64,000 nucleotides of DNA from Lentzea aerocolonigenes (GCF_000955955.1 NZ_JYJG01000004.1:1-64000), one strand, 5' to 3'; positions 16,559 to 25,965 are shown, numbered from the stretch's first letter. Notes: generated by a model not told the origin, from the sequence alone. Numbers and translations are program-made.

Positions 16559-18346
16559 ATGAAGTCATTGGCCCTGGTGGTGCTTCTGCTCCTGATGATG
16601 ACCCCGGTCGTTCGTGCCGCGGCTGACGTCGTCCCGTTGCCCGCCGACAAGCAGGGTTTCGGGACTGCGAGGTCTGCGGCGAGCCCGGTCTGGTTCACGC
16701 TCGGCCACCAGGGCCTGTCCGAGATCTTCTTCCCGGACCTCAGCACGCCCGCGACCCGCGAAACCCGCCTGCTGGTCGACGGAAAGCCAGGTCAGGCCTA
16801 CACCGAACCCGCCGACGACCGATCGTTGACGTTCCGGCAACGCCTGCGCGGCGACGGCTGGCAGGCCGAGATCACCTACGTCACCGACCCGCAGCGCGCC
16901 GCCGTGCTCGCCGACGTGGCACTCACCGCACGGCGCCCGGTCCGGATCACCGTCGACCACGTTCCGATGAAGGGCGCCAGCGAGGTGGTCAGCACGTTGC
17001 CCACCGAGCCGGTGCGGCATGCGCGCGGCACGTTCGCGGTCGGGTTCGGCGACGGTGTTGGCCAGGCCGCGCTGGACCGCGGGTTCCGCGTGGTGGCGCG
17101 GGAGTACGCGCGGGGCTGGCACGCTTACCTGGACGGACTGCGGCGCCCGAAGTCGGCGGACCCGAAGCTCTACGACATGTCCGTGATGGTGCTGGCGGCG
17201 ACCGAGGACAAGACCAACCCCGGCGCGTCGATCGCGTCGCCGAGCTTCCCGTGGGCCTTCGGGTTCGATCGGGAGCTCGCACCCGAACTCGGGCCGTACG
17301 CGCTGGTGTGGCCGCGCGATCTCTACCACGTGTCGACGGCCATGATCGCGGCCGGCGATCGCGCGTTCGCCGGCCGCGCGCTGGACTTCATGCTCCAGCG
17401 GCAACAACAGCCCGACGGCCACCTCCCGCAGAACACGAAGGTGGACGGCACCCCGTTCTGGAAGAGCGTCCAGCTCGACGAGACTGCGGCACCTCTGCTG
17501 CTGGCCTGGCAACTGGACCGCCGCGACAAGTCCACTGTGGACGCGATGCGCAAAGCCGCCGACTACCTGCTGAGCTACCCGAACGCCCCGTTCAGCGAGC
17601 AGGAGCGGTGGGAGAACCAGAGCGGCTACTCGCCCGCCACGATCGCCTCGGTCGTCGCCGGCCTGGTGTGCTTCGCGGACCTGTTGCAGCGCAACGGAGA
17701 GGACGCCGGCAAGTACCTCAAGGCCGCCGACGAGTGGCAGAGCGAGGTGGAGAGCTGGACCGCGACCAGCACCGGCCCGTACGCGCCCAAGCCGTACTAC
17801 CTGCGGCTGACCAAGGACGGAAACCCCGACGCGGCGACGAAGTACAACCTCGGTGACAACAACCCGGCCGACATCGACCAGCGCGCGGTCGTCGACCCGA
17901 GCTTCCTCGAACTGGTCAGGCTGGGCGTCAAACGCGCCGACGACCCGGTCATCCGCAACACCGTCGAAGTCGTCGACCAGCAGTTGAAGGAACAGGGCTA
18001 CTGGCACCGGTTCACACAGGACGGCTACGGCGAGACCAAGGACGGCGGGCCGTGGAACGTGCCGAACCCAGTCCGCACCTACGGGCGCCTGTGGCCGTTG
18101 CTGACCGGCGAGCGCGGTGAGTACGAGCTGCTCATCGACCAGAAGGCGAGCGCCGCCAAGCGTCTGAGGGAAATCGCGGCCACCGCCAACAACGGCCGGA
18201 TGCTGCCGGAACAGGTGTGGGGTGGCCGGGGAACCACCTCGGCCACCCCACTCGCCTGGACGCACGCGCAATACGTGCGGCTGGCGTGGTCGCTGGACGC
18301 GGGCCGTCCCGTGGAACGACCCGACGTCGTGGCGAACCGCTACTAG
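16559..18346 (+). CDS. Secreted GH15-type glucoamylase/glucodextranase-like enzyme
   Basis: 595 aa with signal peptide (MKSLALVVLLLLMMTPVVRAAA). The N-terminal part (about 25-170) resembles the super-sandwich domain of glucodextranases (PVWFTLGHQGLSEIFFPD); the (alpha/alpha)6 barrel follows, with YALVWPRDLYHVSTAM, QLDETAAPLL, the acidic ERWENQSGYSPATIAS (putative general acid) and MLPEQVW (putative base). GH15 enzymes release glucose from non-reducing ends of alpha-glucans. It is shorter than full glucodextranases, lacking the C-terminal cell-binding domains. It ends in a 4-base CTAG overlap with the convergent exo-glucosaminidase gene. Confidence 0.85.
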   Translation: MKSLALVVLLLLMMTPVVRAAADVVPLPADKQGFGTARSAASPVWFTLGHQGLSEIFFPDLSTPATRETRLLVDGKPGQAYTEPADDRSLTFRQRLRGDGWQAEITYVTDPQRAAVLADVALTARRPVRITVDHVPMKGASEVVSTLPTEPVRHARGTFAVGFGDGVGQAALDRGFRVVAREYARGWHAYLDGLRRPKSADPKLYDMSVMVLAATEDKTNPGASIASPSFPWAFGFDRELAPELGPYALVWPRDLYHVSTAMIAAGDRAFAGRALDFMLQRQQQPDGHLPQNTKVDGTPFWKSVQLDETAAPLLLAWQLDRRDKSTVDAMRKAADYLLSYPNAPFSEQERWENQSGYSPATIASVVAGLVCFADLLQRNGEDAGKYLKAADEWQSEVESWTATSTGPYAPKPYYLRLTKDGNPDAATKYNLGDNNPADIDQRAVVDPSFLELVRLGVKRADDPVIRNTVEVVDQQLKEQGYWHRFTQDGYGETKDGGPWNVPNPVRTYGRLWPLLTGERGEYELLIDQKASAAKRLREIAATANNGRMLPEQVWGGRGTTSATPLAWTHAQYVRLAWSLDAGRPVERPDVVANRY

Positions 18347-20982
18347 CGCTTCGAAACGTTGTGGCCCGACACCTCCACGACCGGCTGGGCGCCACCCAGG
18401 TCGGACGCGCGGTACTCGGCCCTGATCGTCTGGGTCTCACCGGGGAACAACGTGATGTAGTTGTCCGTCCAGTCGACCGGCAGCACCTCGGCGCCACCCG
18501 TGCCCTTGCGCAGCGACGCCCGCAGGAAGAACGCCACGGAAGTGCCGGTGTTCTTGATGGTCACGTGCGTGGCCTGCCTGCCGTCCGTGCCAGGCGTGGT
18601 CGTGGAGGACACCGACACCTGACCGGCCTTCAGCGAGCTCAACGACTTCAGGTCCGTGTACGCGGACTGCGGCGTGTAGTACCAGTCACCGCCGTTGTAG
18701 TTGAGCGTGTCCGCCTTGGTGGACAGCCAGTACACGTTGCGGTCGATCTCCTTGCCGCTGGAGTCCTTGAGCACCAACCGCACGAAGTACGCCGTGGACA
18801 GGCCAGAGGGCTGCGGCACGTTGCCGACCCGCACGGAACCGTTGGCCTTGGCCGGAACCGGGCGCGTCTCGTTCGCCTTCTGGGAGCCGTCGGAGTTGAA
18901 GACGGTCACCTGGAGGCTGAGGCCGTCCTGCGCCTGCAGACCCATGTTCACGACGGCGAGCGACTTGTCGTCGTAGGAGTACTGCGCGTGCAGGGCCTTG
19001 TTCGCCGTCTTGGCACCGAAGTACGAACCCGCGGTCGCGAGGTTGTAGTTGTAGAGGTGCCAGTACAGCTTGGGCCACGGGTCGTTCTGCATCCAGTAGA
19101 TGACGCCCTGCGCCTGGTTCGCGCCGGTGTCGGAGAAGTCGCGGCCGAACGCCTCGAACTGCGCGCGGTTCGTCTCGTACTGCTGCAGCTGGGCCTTCTT
19201 CACGAAGTCGTTGACGTCAGAAGGCTTGCCGTAGCGGTTGTCCAGCGCGGTGCCCCAGAATCCGAGCTTGCTGAACGTGCCCGACGGGGACAGGTGGTAC
19301 TGCGAGGCGTTGTAGTCGGTCAGCTTGTTGATCTCGGAGGAGCTGAGGAACTTCTTCAGCTCGTCCATCTCCGGGATCGCCGGGCCGGGGCCGATCTCCG
19401 ACGCGAAGCCGGCCGAGCCGCCCTTCTGGTTGTTGTACCAGTAGACCGGCGGCTCCCACCAGTACGGGCCGTCCATCTTCATGCCCGAGTCACCGAGCTG
19501 AGGGGAACTGCGGCGAGCGGCCGCGGTGACGATCGGGGTCTGCCAGTCGGCCCGCTTCAGGGCGTCCAGGTAGATCTTCTCGACGGCGGCCACCGGGGCC
19601 TCGTCCGAGCCGATCAGGAACGTGAACACGCTGGGGTGGTTGCGAATCCGCTTGGCCTCGCCCTCGGCGGACGCGCCCGCGACCTTCTTGTCCTCCGCGG
19701 AGTAGCTGCCGGTGCTCTGCCACTTCGAGCAGCACTCCCAGCCGGTCATGATCAGGATGCCCATGCGGTCGGCCATGTCGTAGATCTCGTCGTTCTCGGG
19801 CTTGCCCTCGAGACGGATCGTGTTGAGGCCCATGGACTTCGTCAGCAGCATCTCGTCGGCGATCTTCTGCACGTTGGTGCGCAGGAAGAGGTCCGACGCC
19901 CAGCCGCCGCCGCGGATCAGGATCGGCTTGCCGTTGATCTGGTACTGGATGTTGCCGCTGACCATCTTCGAGGTGACCTCGCGGATGCCGAACGTCGTCT
20001 TCTGCTCGTCCGACTTCGCGCTCGCCACGGTCGCGGTCGCCGTCGCGTCGTACAGCGGCTGCGCGCCCATCTGGAACGGCCACCAGACCTGCGGGTTGCT
20101 GACGTTCAGCGTGAACGTGACCGTCTTGGTCTCGTTCGCGGCCAGGCTCACGTTCTGGCTGTAGTTCTGGCCCGCGGCACTGCCGGCGACGGTCGTGGTG
20201 ACCGCGCCGCCGGTGTTGTTGCGCGCGTCGACCTTCACGGTGACCGTGGCGCTGTTCAGGTTCGGCAGCGGCAGGTCGGTCGTGACGTGCAGGCCGCGCA
20301 ACGAGACAGGACCGCTCGCGGCCAGGTCGACGTCGCGGAAGATGCCCTGGTTGCGGTCGGGCGGGAGCTGGGACCAGTCGATGAAGTGGATCACCAGGTC
20401 CTTGGCCGGGTCGGACGGCGAGGCCTTGATGGCCAGCGCGTTGTCGCCCTTCTTCAGCAGGCTGGTGACGTTGAACTCGAAGGTCGGGTAGGCGCCGATC
20501 ACGGTGTCGGTGCCCGCGACCTTCTTGCCGTTCAGCCAGATCTCACCGCGGGAGATGATGCCGCCGTTGAGCTTGAGGAACGTGTTGACGCCCGGCTGCG
20601 GGTCGGCCTGGAAGGTCTTGCGGTACCACCAGGGGACCTGGAAGTCCGCGCGGTTCGCCTTCTTCAGGTTGTCCGAGTAGTTGACGTCGCCGTACTTGTT
20701 GTTCGCGATCAGGCCGGCCATGACCGTCGATCGCGCGGGCACGGTGAGCCATCCGGAGTCCGAATAGGTCGGCGCGGAGATCACGTCACCGGCCTGGGTG
20801 GCGGTCTTGCTGGTCTGCATCCGCCAGTCGGGGACGGTGGAGACGGATCCGGGGCTGGCGGCCGCCTTGAGCGCCGCCCCCGTGCCGGGCACGGGGCCCG
20901 CGTTGGCTGATGTAGCTGGCACGAACAGGGCCAGACCCACCGCCGCCACGACCAGTGTCGGTAGTGGTCGGTTGCGCAGCAT
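18343..20982 (-). CDS. csxA: Secreted GH2 exo-beta-D-glucosaminidase
   Basis: 879 aa with signal peptide (MLRNRPLPTLVVAAVGLALF ... ANAG). Domain order of GH2: jelly-roll sugar-binding domain, Ig-like domain, TIM barrel with the acid Asp in LIGSDEAP and the nucleophile Glu in ASEIGPGP, then C-terminal Ig-like domains. These sequences match actinobacterial CsxA exo-glucosaminidases, which release glucosamine from chitosan ends; no C-terminal carbohydrate-binding module. ATG 20982 has GAGGAG 4 bases upstream; the longer frame covers promoter sequence. A palindromic site (21027-21044) between the promoter elements suggests repression by a CsnR-like ROK regulator, as for chitosanase genes in Streptomyces. 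Confidence 0.9.
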   Translation of the reverse strand: MLRNRPLPTLVVAAVGLALFVPATSANAGPVPGTGAALKAAASPGSVSTVPDWRMQTSKTATQAGDVISAPTYSDSGWLTVPARSTVMAGLIANNKYGDVNYSDNLKKANRADFQVPWWYRKTFQADPQPGVNTFLKLNGGIISRGEIWLNGKKVAGTDTVIGAYPTFEFNVTSLLKKGDNALAIKASPSDPAKDLVIHFIDWSQLPPDRNQGIFRDVDLAASGPVSLRGLHVTTDLPLPNLNSATVTVKVDARNNTGGAVTTTVAGSAAGQNYSQNVSLAANETKTVTFTLNVSNPQVWWPFQMGAQPLYDATATATVASAKSDEQKTTFGIREVTSKMVSGNIQYQINGKPILIRGGGWASDLFLRTNVQKIADEMLLTKSMGLNTIRLEGKPENDEIYDMADRMGILIMTGWECCSKWQSTGSYSAEDKKVAGASAEGEAKRIRNHPSVFTFLIGSDEAPVAAVEKIYLDALKRADWQTPIVTAAARRSSPQLGDSGMKMDGPYWWEPPVYWYNNQKGGSAGFASEIGPGPAIPEMDELKKFLSSSEINKLTDYNASQYHLSPSGTFSKLGFWGTALDNRYGKPSDVNDFVKKAQLQQYETNRAQFEAFGRDFSDTGANQAQGVIYWMQNDPWPKLYWHLYNYNLATAGSYFGAKTANKALHAQYSYDDKSLAVVNMGLQAQDGLSLQVTVFNSDGSQKANETRPVPAKANGSVRVGNVPQPSGLSTAYFVRLVLKDSSGKEIDRNVYWLSTKADTLNYNGGDWYYTPQSAYTDLKSLSSLKAGQVSVSSTTTPGTDGRQATHVTIKNTGTSVAFFLRASLRKGTGGAEVLPVDWTDNYITLFPGETQTIRAEYRASDLGGAQPVVEVSGHNVSKR

Positions 20983-21020
20983 GTCGCTCCTCGACGCATC
21001 GGGGCGGCGGCGCTTCGGGG

Positions 21021-21026
21021 TATCGT
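21021..21026 (-). promoter_or_regulatory. -10 box (TACGAT) of the exo-glucosaminidase gene
   Basis: Minus strand TACGAT, about 38 bases before the ATG at 20982. The palindrome at 21027-21044 abuts its upstream edge, where the -10/-35 spacer would be. Confidence 0.4.
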
Positions 21027-21044
21027 AAAGAAGGTTTCCTTTTT
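21027..21044. promoter_or_regulatory. AAGGTTTCCTT operator-like palindrome upstream of csxA
   Basis: A/T-rich imperfect palindrome centred on AAGGTTTCCTT in otherwise GC-rich DNA, next to the -10 box. From memory it resembles the AGGAAA/TTTCCT operators bound by CsnR upstream of actinomycete chitosanase and csx genes. Confidence 0.5.
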
Positions 21045-21119
21045 GTGAGGTCACCGGCAATGCGCCTTATGGGTGACGCGGGACACATCAATCGCAACAC
21101 TCCGTGCGCGACGGTCGGA

Positions 21120-21125
21120 TAGGTT
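21120..21125 (+). promoter_or_regulatory. -10 box (TAGGTT), probable leaderless start
   Basis: TAGGTT, 7 bases, then ATG 21133 of the DUF3558 lipoprotein. No ribosome binding site is visible. Confidence 0.45.
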
Positions 21126-21132
21126 GACCGGC

Positions 21133-21729
21133 ATGCGTCGACTTGTCGTCCCGTTCGTGCTGGCAGCGGTCCTGACCGGGTGTTCTTCGACCGAGCAGGG
21201 GACGCCCTCGGCGGGCAACCCGACCAGTGGGACACCGACGACCGGAACTTCTGCCGGTACTGCCCCCGTGGACAGGCCCAAGGCCGTCGACATGAAGACC
21301 CTCGACCCGTGCTCGCTGATCACGCCGGAGACGAAGAAGGCTCTCGGCATCCGCACCGCCGAGGCGCTCCCCGCGGACAACGACTACGGCGACGGCGCGA
21401 AGGCGTGCGGTACGACCTACGAGGACCGAACGTACAACTGGGACATCGAGACGATCGTCAACGGCGGTGTCGCCAGGCTGAAGTCGACCGAGGGCAAGGC
21501 GCGTGAACTGACCGAGCTCAAGATCGCCGGTTATCCCGCCTATCTCGGCAAGGGGAAGTCGCAGGGCACTGGCTCGCCCCAATGCGAGATCTACATCGAC
21601 GCGCACGACGATCAGCTGCTGCTGGTCTCGGTGAGCGCGCCGTTCAGCGGCACCGTCACCGAGGACAGTGCCTGCGACAAGGTCAAACCGCTCGCGGAGG
21701 CGGTAGGAGCCGTGCTCGCCACGAAGTGA
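21133..21729 (+). CDS. DUF3558-family lipoprotein
   Basis: 198 aa from ATG 21133. The signal peptide ends in a lipobox (VLTGC), followed by a Ser/Thr/Pro/Gly linker and a compact domain starting LDPCSLITPETKKALGI with conserved cysteines (DGAKACGTTY, PQCEIY, DSACDKV). This is the DUF3558 signature, common next to ESX substrate genes in Pseudonocardiaceae. Anchored on the outer face of the membrane; function unknown. It leads into the WXG-like/PPE-like/EspG genes on the same strand after 116 bases, which contain a weak promoter (GTCACT 21760, TAAAGT 21784). Confidence 0.85.
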   Translation: MRRLVVPFVLAAVLTGCSSTEQGTPSAGNPTSGTPTTGTSAGTAPVDRPKAVDMKTLDPCSLITPETKKALGIRTAEALPADNDYGDGAKACGTTYEDRTYNWDIETIVNGGVARLKSTEGKARELTELKIAGYPAYLGKGKSQGTGSPQCEIYIDAHDDQLLLVSVSAPFSGTVTEDSACDKVKPLAEAVGAVLATK

Positions 21730-21759
21730 GTAGAAGTACTCCCCTTGTACCGGGAACCG

Positions 21760-21789
21760 GTCACTCGCGTCATGCATCAGAGCTAAAGT
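21760..21789 (+). promoter_or_regulatory. Possible promoter of the WXG-like/PPE-like/EspG operon
   Basis: GTCACT (21760-21765), 18 bases, TAAAGT (21784-21789). A small hairpin (CGGCCC ... GGGCCG, about 21808-21826) and a strong GAGGAGGG ribosome binding site follow before GTG 21846. Confidence 0.35.
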
Positions 21790-21845
21790 CGTCCCAAATG
21801 CACACGCGGCCCGTTGCTGTGGGGCCGTACTGAGGAGGGTGTGCC

Positions 21846-22220
21846 GTGTATCTCGCGGATGGTGGTGGGGGTGGCGTGTCCACGCCCACGGAGTTCGGTC
21901 AGCGCAAGCTGAAGGTGGACCCGTCTGCCATTCCAGAGGCCAGAAAGGCCTTCGAACACGCGCTCGACGAGTTCGACGCCAAGATCAGGCGTGCGGTGGA
22001 CCACCTGCCCACGAAGCCGTGGGCAGAAGACCCGATCAGCAGCGAGACGTCGAAGGCGTTCAACGAGCAGACGTCCGACAAGGCGCTCGCGGCGCTGAAG
22101 TTCTACCGCGAGCAGCTCGTCGGCGTGATCAGCCAGCTCAAGATGATCGAGGAGCAGTACCGCAAGGTCGAGGGCGACAACACGGCCATGTGGGGCAAGC
22201 ACCAGCGAGACCTGGGCTGA
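21846..22220 (+). CDS. Small helical WXG100/PE-like type VII secretion protein
   Basis: 124 aa, GTG start with GAGGAGGG 7 bases upstream. After a Gly-rich start (ADGGGGGVSTP) the protein is two predicted long helices (AIPEARKAFEHALDEFDAKI and ALAALKFYREQLVGVISQ) joined by a loop with Trp (KPWAEDP), the size and layout of PE or WXG100 partners. It directly precedes a PPE-like gene (15 bases) and an EspG gene, the arrangement in which the small protein pairs with the PPE protein for export by an ESX system. Not a canonical WXG motif; identified mainly by context. Confidence 0.65.
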   Translation: MYLADGGGGGVSTPTEFGQRKLKVDPSAIPEARKAFEHALDEFDAKIRRAVDHLPTKPWAEDPISSETSKAFNEQTSDKALAALKFYREQLVGVISQLKMIEEQYRKVEGDNTAMWGKHQRDLG

Positions 22221-22235
22221 GAGGGGGACTGACCG

Positions 22236-23462
22236 ATGACTGACCACCGCTTTCAGGGGTACGCACACCCCGAGCTGTACAAGATGATCAACTCTGGTCC
22301 TGGCGTCTCCGCCTCCATCCCGGTGGAGCAGGGCTGGAAGACGATCAAGGAGACGCTCGCCCAGATCGACGGCGACCTGCACACCGCGCTGAGCAAGATG
22401 GGTGCGGGCTGGGAGTCCGACGCCGCCGACGCCGCGGGTGCCGCGCTGTCGCCGCTGGCGCAGTGGGCCGGGTACGCCGAGCAGGGCTCCGGCACGATGG
22501 AGAGCTCCGCGCGCCTGCAGGGCGAGTTCATCGCCGACGCGCGCAAGAAGATGCCCGAGGTCGTCCCGGTCACCACCGAGAAGCCCGGCCTCCTCGACAT
22601 CGCGGTCGGCGGCCTGACCGGTCCGGTCGGCATGGCGCACGTCGTGGGCCAGCAGTTGGACCACGAGAAGCAGGAAGCCGCCGCGGACAACGCCGCAGCC
22701 CAGGCCGTCAAGGTCATGGAGGACTACCAGTCGGACAGCCGCTGGAACTCCTCGACGCTCGGTGAGTTCCCGGAGCCGCCTCAGGTCGTGATCGACACGC
22801 CGCCTCCTGCCGGGTCCGGCACGGAGAACACGCGCGTCGGCTACTCGTCCACCGGCACGCCCACGGTGTCCGGCCACAACACCGGCACGACGAGCCCGTC
22901 CTGGGCCACGCCGCCGTCGACGCAGCAGCACGTCCAGACCTGGACGCCGCCGCCCACCGACACGACGCACACGTCGTGGGTGCAGCCGCCGACGCCGACG
23001 CCGACGCCGCCGGTGCACACGCCGCTGCCCACGAACCTCCCGACGCCCGAACCGCGCCCGACCCCGGTCGGCCCGGTGTTCACCCGGCCCACCACGAGCG
23101 GCACCACCGGTGTCCGCGGTGGCGGTGCCGGCGGCGTTCGTGGTGGTCAGCTCGGGTCCGGCAAGGCGTTCGGCCCGATGTCCGGCTCGCTCGGCGCGTC
23201 CGGTCAGCAGGGCTCGATGAAGCCCGGTGCCATGGGCATGGGTTCCGGTCCCGAAGGCATGCGCGGTGGGGCCATGGGTTCCGGCGGGGCTGCCGGCAAG
23301 GGCGGTGCCGCGGGTTCGGGCGCTGGTGGCGCGCACGGCCAGAAGGGCGAGGGCGAGGACGACATCGAGCACAAGGCGGCCGACTACCTGGTCGAGACCG
23401 ACGACGTGTTCGGTGACGAGCGCATGGTCGCGCCTCCGGTCATCGGAGGCTTCTCGGAGTGA
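22236..23462 (+). CDS. PPE-like type VII secretion substrate with Pro- and Gly-rich tail
   Basis: 408 aa. Residues 1-170 are helical and PPE-like (HPELYKMINSGPG, IPVEQGWKTIKETLAQID, GAGWESDAADAAGAAL), including a W-x-x motif at the helical turn. Residues about 180-285 are Pro/Thr-rich; the remainder is Gly/Met/Ala-rich (GGAMGSGGAAGKGGAAG) and ends in an acidic segment. This is the layout of Pseudonocardiaceae PPE-type ESX substrates. The downstream espG overlaps by 4 bases (GTGA), so chaperone and substrate are coupled. Confidence 0.78.
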   Translation: MTDHRFQGYAHPELYKMINSGPGVSASIPVEQGWKTIKETLAQIDGDLHTALSKMGAGWESDAADAAGAALSPLAQWAGYAEQGSGTMESSARLQGEFIADARKKMPEVVPVTTEKPGLLDIAVGGLTGPVGMAHVVGQQLDHEKQEAAADNAAAQAVKVMEDYQSDSRWNSSTLGEFPEPPQVVIDTPPPAGSGTENTRVGYSSTGTPTVSGHNTGTTSPSWATPPSTQQHVQTWTPPPTDTTHTSWVQPPTPTPTPPVHTPLPTNLPTPEPRPTPVGPVFTRPTTSGTTGVRGGGAGGVRGGQLGSGKAFGPMSGSLGASGQQGSMKPGAMGMGSGPEGMRGGAMGSGGAAGKGGAAGSGAGGAHGQKGEGEDDIEHKAADYLVETDDVFGDERMVAPPVIGGFSE

Positions 23463-24277
23463 GCCTGTTCGGCGCACCGGCGGAGAGGGAGCCGATCACT
23501 CTCTCCGCCGAGGAGTTCGACGTGGTGTGGGAACGGATGAACGTCGGCCCGATGCCGCTCGTGCTCAAAGTTCCCACTCCCGGTAAGACGCGAGACGAGC
23601 GGATCACCCTCGAAAACCGCGTCTACCAGCAGTTGGACTACCGGCGCCTGGGCAACTCGCGCGGTCTTTCGTCCGAACTGGACGGACTGCTGCGCATGTT
23701 CGTGAAGCCCGAGCGGGAGGCGGACGGCCGCCTCTGGCTCGGCCACAGCCTGCGTGTCCTGGCCGTCGCGAACGGCGACTGGGGCGCGCTGGCGACGTTG
23801 CGGGACGACCAGCTGACGTTCCAGCCGTGGGCGGGCTCCGGCCTTGCCTCCGCGGTGCTGTCCGTGCTGCCCGCGCACCCGGCCGGAACCGGTCTTTCGG
23901 TGACGCTGCCCAGCGCGGACATCGAGAAGGCGATCTCCCAGACCGACGGCTCGCCGAAGTCGATGGAGGCCGCCTTCCGGGGCGTCGGCCTGCGTGAGGC
24001 GGACGCGAAGGCGTTGGTGCAGATGTTCACCGGCATCGTGCACACCGGGAACTTCGGGGCAGCGGCACGGGACAAGTACGGGAAGCGGTGCAGGCCCGAG
24101 CGCGTGATCGCGTTCTTCGACACCGAAGAGGGCCGCTACCTGCAGCAACGTCGTTCGTCGAACGGTCAGCCACCCTGGAGCACGTTCACGCCGACCGATG
24201 CTCGGCGGATGATGCACCAGGTGGACGAGCTGATCTCCGAAGCGGTTCGTTCCGCAGGCGGCTCGAGTCTGGTTTGA
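23459..24277 (+). CDS. EspG-family ESX secretion-associated chaperone
   Basis: 272 aa, GTG start overlapping the PPE-like stop. The N-terminal segment PITLSAEEFDVVWERMN and the YQQLDYRRLGN ... ELDGLLRMF region match the EspG fold; in mycobacteria EspG binds the tip of PE-PPE dimers and keeps them soluble for the ESX machine. Cytoplasmic. Its presence beside the PPE-like gene is the strongest evidence that this is a type VII export module, although no eccB, eccD, eccE or mycP lies in the window. Confidence 0.85.
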   Translation: MSLFGAPAEREPITLSAEEFDVVWERMNVGPMPLVLKVPTPGKTRDERITLENRVYQQLDYRRLGNSRGLSSELDGLLRMFVKPEREADGRLWLGHSLRVLAVANGDWGALATLRDDQLTFQPWAGSGLASAVLSVLPAHPAGTGLSVTLPSADIEKAISQTDGSPKSMEAAFRGVGLREADAKALVQMFTGIVHTGNFGAAARDKYGKRCRPERVIAFFDTEEGRYLQQRRSSNGQPPWSTFTPTDARRMMHQVDELISEAVRSAGGSSLV

Positions 24278-24321
24278 TCTGAGCACCGCCGCCGTGGCCA
24301 AGACCCCTTGGAGACGGCGAA

Positions 24322-25965
24322 ATGAGCATCGACAGACGGCAATTCCTGCTGGCTACAGGGGCTGCCTTGGTCGGGACGTCAGCGTTGACGGGGACTGCTT
24401 CGGCAGCGTCCTCGGCAACGCTCTGGCAAGAGTTCGTGGCGAACCCCTACAACCACCCGCAGATCCCGAACATCGCGTACGCCGGCTACCGGATGGGCGA
24501 AAAGCCTGCTCACCGGCCCGTGCTCGCGAACGTGCTGTTCTTCGGGGCTCGCCGGGACGGTTCCGCGGACGCCGCGCCCGCGATCAACAAGGCCATCGAG
24601 TTCGTCGGCCGCTTCGGTGGCGGCACCGTCTACGTGCCGCCGGGCCGCTACCGGATCGACGACATCATCCGCGTCGGCTACGACAACGTGGTGCTGCGCG
24701 GCGCCGGCAGCTCGAAGACCACCTTCTACGCGACCCGGTCGCTGGAGGAGATCGTCGGCATCAACCGCAGCCGCTACGGCTCGGAGAACTCGGCGTGGAG
24801 CTGGTCGGGCGGACTGGTGTGGGTGTGCCACCGCGACCGGTACCAGCCGTTGGTCGACGCGATCAAAGCGCACAAGTGGCCGTTCGAGGGCTGGACGGGC
24901 AACGAGCTGGAGCTCGGTTCGACCCTGACCGGCGTCACGGGGTCCGCTGCGCGTGGTGCGTTCGTCGTGACCGTCGAGAATGGACACAAGCTGCGTGCCG
25001 GTCAGCGCGTGCTGCTGCGGGTGGACGACGACGGCTACTCGCTGCCGAAGCACATGTGCGGCGACGTCGAGGGCACGAAGACCTACAAGTGGGACGACAA
25101 GGACAAGCTCCTGTCGTACTTCCCGTTCCTGTGGCCGGTGAAGATCGAGTGGGTGCGCGGCAACAGGGTCAAGCTCGCGCAGCCGTTGCCGGTGGAGATC
25201 CGCCCGGAGTGGAAGGCGCGCCTGACGACGATGGCGCCGGTGATCACGGGTGCCGGCGTCGAGGGCATCAAGATCGAGATGTTCAAGGTGCCGACGCCGA
25301 AGCACCTGCAGGACAAGGGGTACAACGGTCTCGCGTTCCAGTGCGCGTGGGACTGCTGGGCCGACGACGTGCACGTGCAGGACGTCGACAACGGGTTCCT
25401 CCTGGTGTCCTCCAAGGGAATCTCCCTGCTGAACACTCGGGTTTCCGGCCGTGGTCACCACCACGCGTACGCGACGCGCGAGCAGTCGCACGACAACCTG
25501 ACGGATGGCTTCGTGATCGAGGCGCCGTCCGAGCCGTCGCAGGCGGGCGCGGGCAACCACGGGCTGAACGTCGAAGGCCTGTCGTGCGGCAACGTCTGGA
25601 CGCGCGGCAAGATGGACTACGACGTCTTCGACACCCACCGCGGTCTGCCGTTCGGCAACGTCCGCACCGAGATCACCATCAACAACGTCGGTGCACACGG
25701 TGGCAGCGCCAACGCGGGCCCGTTGTACGGAGCCAGGTTCGCGCACTGGAACGTCACCGTCACGAACCAGCGTGCCGGCAACGTGCGAATCGACCAGGTC
25801 GCGCCGTGCAGTGCGACCGTGGCGATCTCCGAGGTCCGCGACTTCGGTCAGATCGACAAGCCGGACTTCGCCGGTGCGTTGAACTCGCGGCTGGAGCTCT
25901 ACGGCACGAACGAGGTGACTCCGAAGAACCTCTATGACGCGCAAAGGAAGTTGCGCCGGAACTAG
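24322..25965 (+). CDS. Tat-exported pectate-lyase-superfamily (right-handed beta-helix) protein
   Basis: 547 aa. The N-terminus MSIDRRQFLLATGAALVGTS is a twin-arginine signal ending near ASAAS. Residues 65-140 contain the pectate-lyase-3 motif NVLFFGARRDGSADAAPAIN and GGTVYVPPGRYRI, the first coil of a beta-helix typical of polysaccharide lyases, epimerases and phage tailspikes; later coils follow (NGFLLVSSKGISLL). The catalytic residues and substrate are not clear. GGAGA lies 7 bases before the ATG. It ends in a 4-base CTAG overlap with the convergent EccC-like gene and sits inside the secretion island without an evident link to it. Confidence 0.8.
   Translation: MSIDRRQFLLATGAALVGTSALTGTASAASSATLWQEFVANPYNHPQIPNIAYAGYRMGEKPAHRPVLANVLFFGARRDGSADAAPAINKAIEFVGRFGGGTVYVPPGRYRIDDIIRVGYDNVVLRGAGSSKTTFYATRSLEEIVGINRSRYGSENSAWSWSGGLVWVCHRDRYQPLVDAIKAHKWPFEGWTGNELELGSTLTGVTGSAARGAFVVTVENGHKLRAGQRVLLRVDDDGYSLPKHMCGDVEGTKTYKWDDKDKLLSYFPFLWPVKIEWVRGNRVKLAQPLPVEIRPEWKARLTTMAPVITGAGVEGIKIEMFKVPTPKHLQDKGYNGLAFQCAWDCWADDVHVQDVDNGFLLVSSKGISLLNTRVSGRGHHHAYATREQSHDNLTDGFVIEAPSEPSQAGAGNHGLNVEGLSCGNVWTRGKMDYDVFDTHRGLPFGNVRTEITINNVGAHGGSANAGPLYGARFAHWNVTVTNQRAGNVRIDQVAPCSATVAISEVRDFGQIDKPDFAGALNSRLELYGTNEVTPKNLYDAQRKLRRN

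Noticed and set aside
18217..20910. An 897-codon open frame antisense to the exo-glucosaminidase gene
   Set aside because: Same effect of codon bias; the GH2 protein on the other strand has a signal peptide, ribosome binding site and catalytic motifs.
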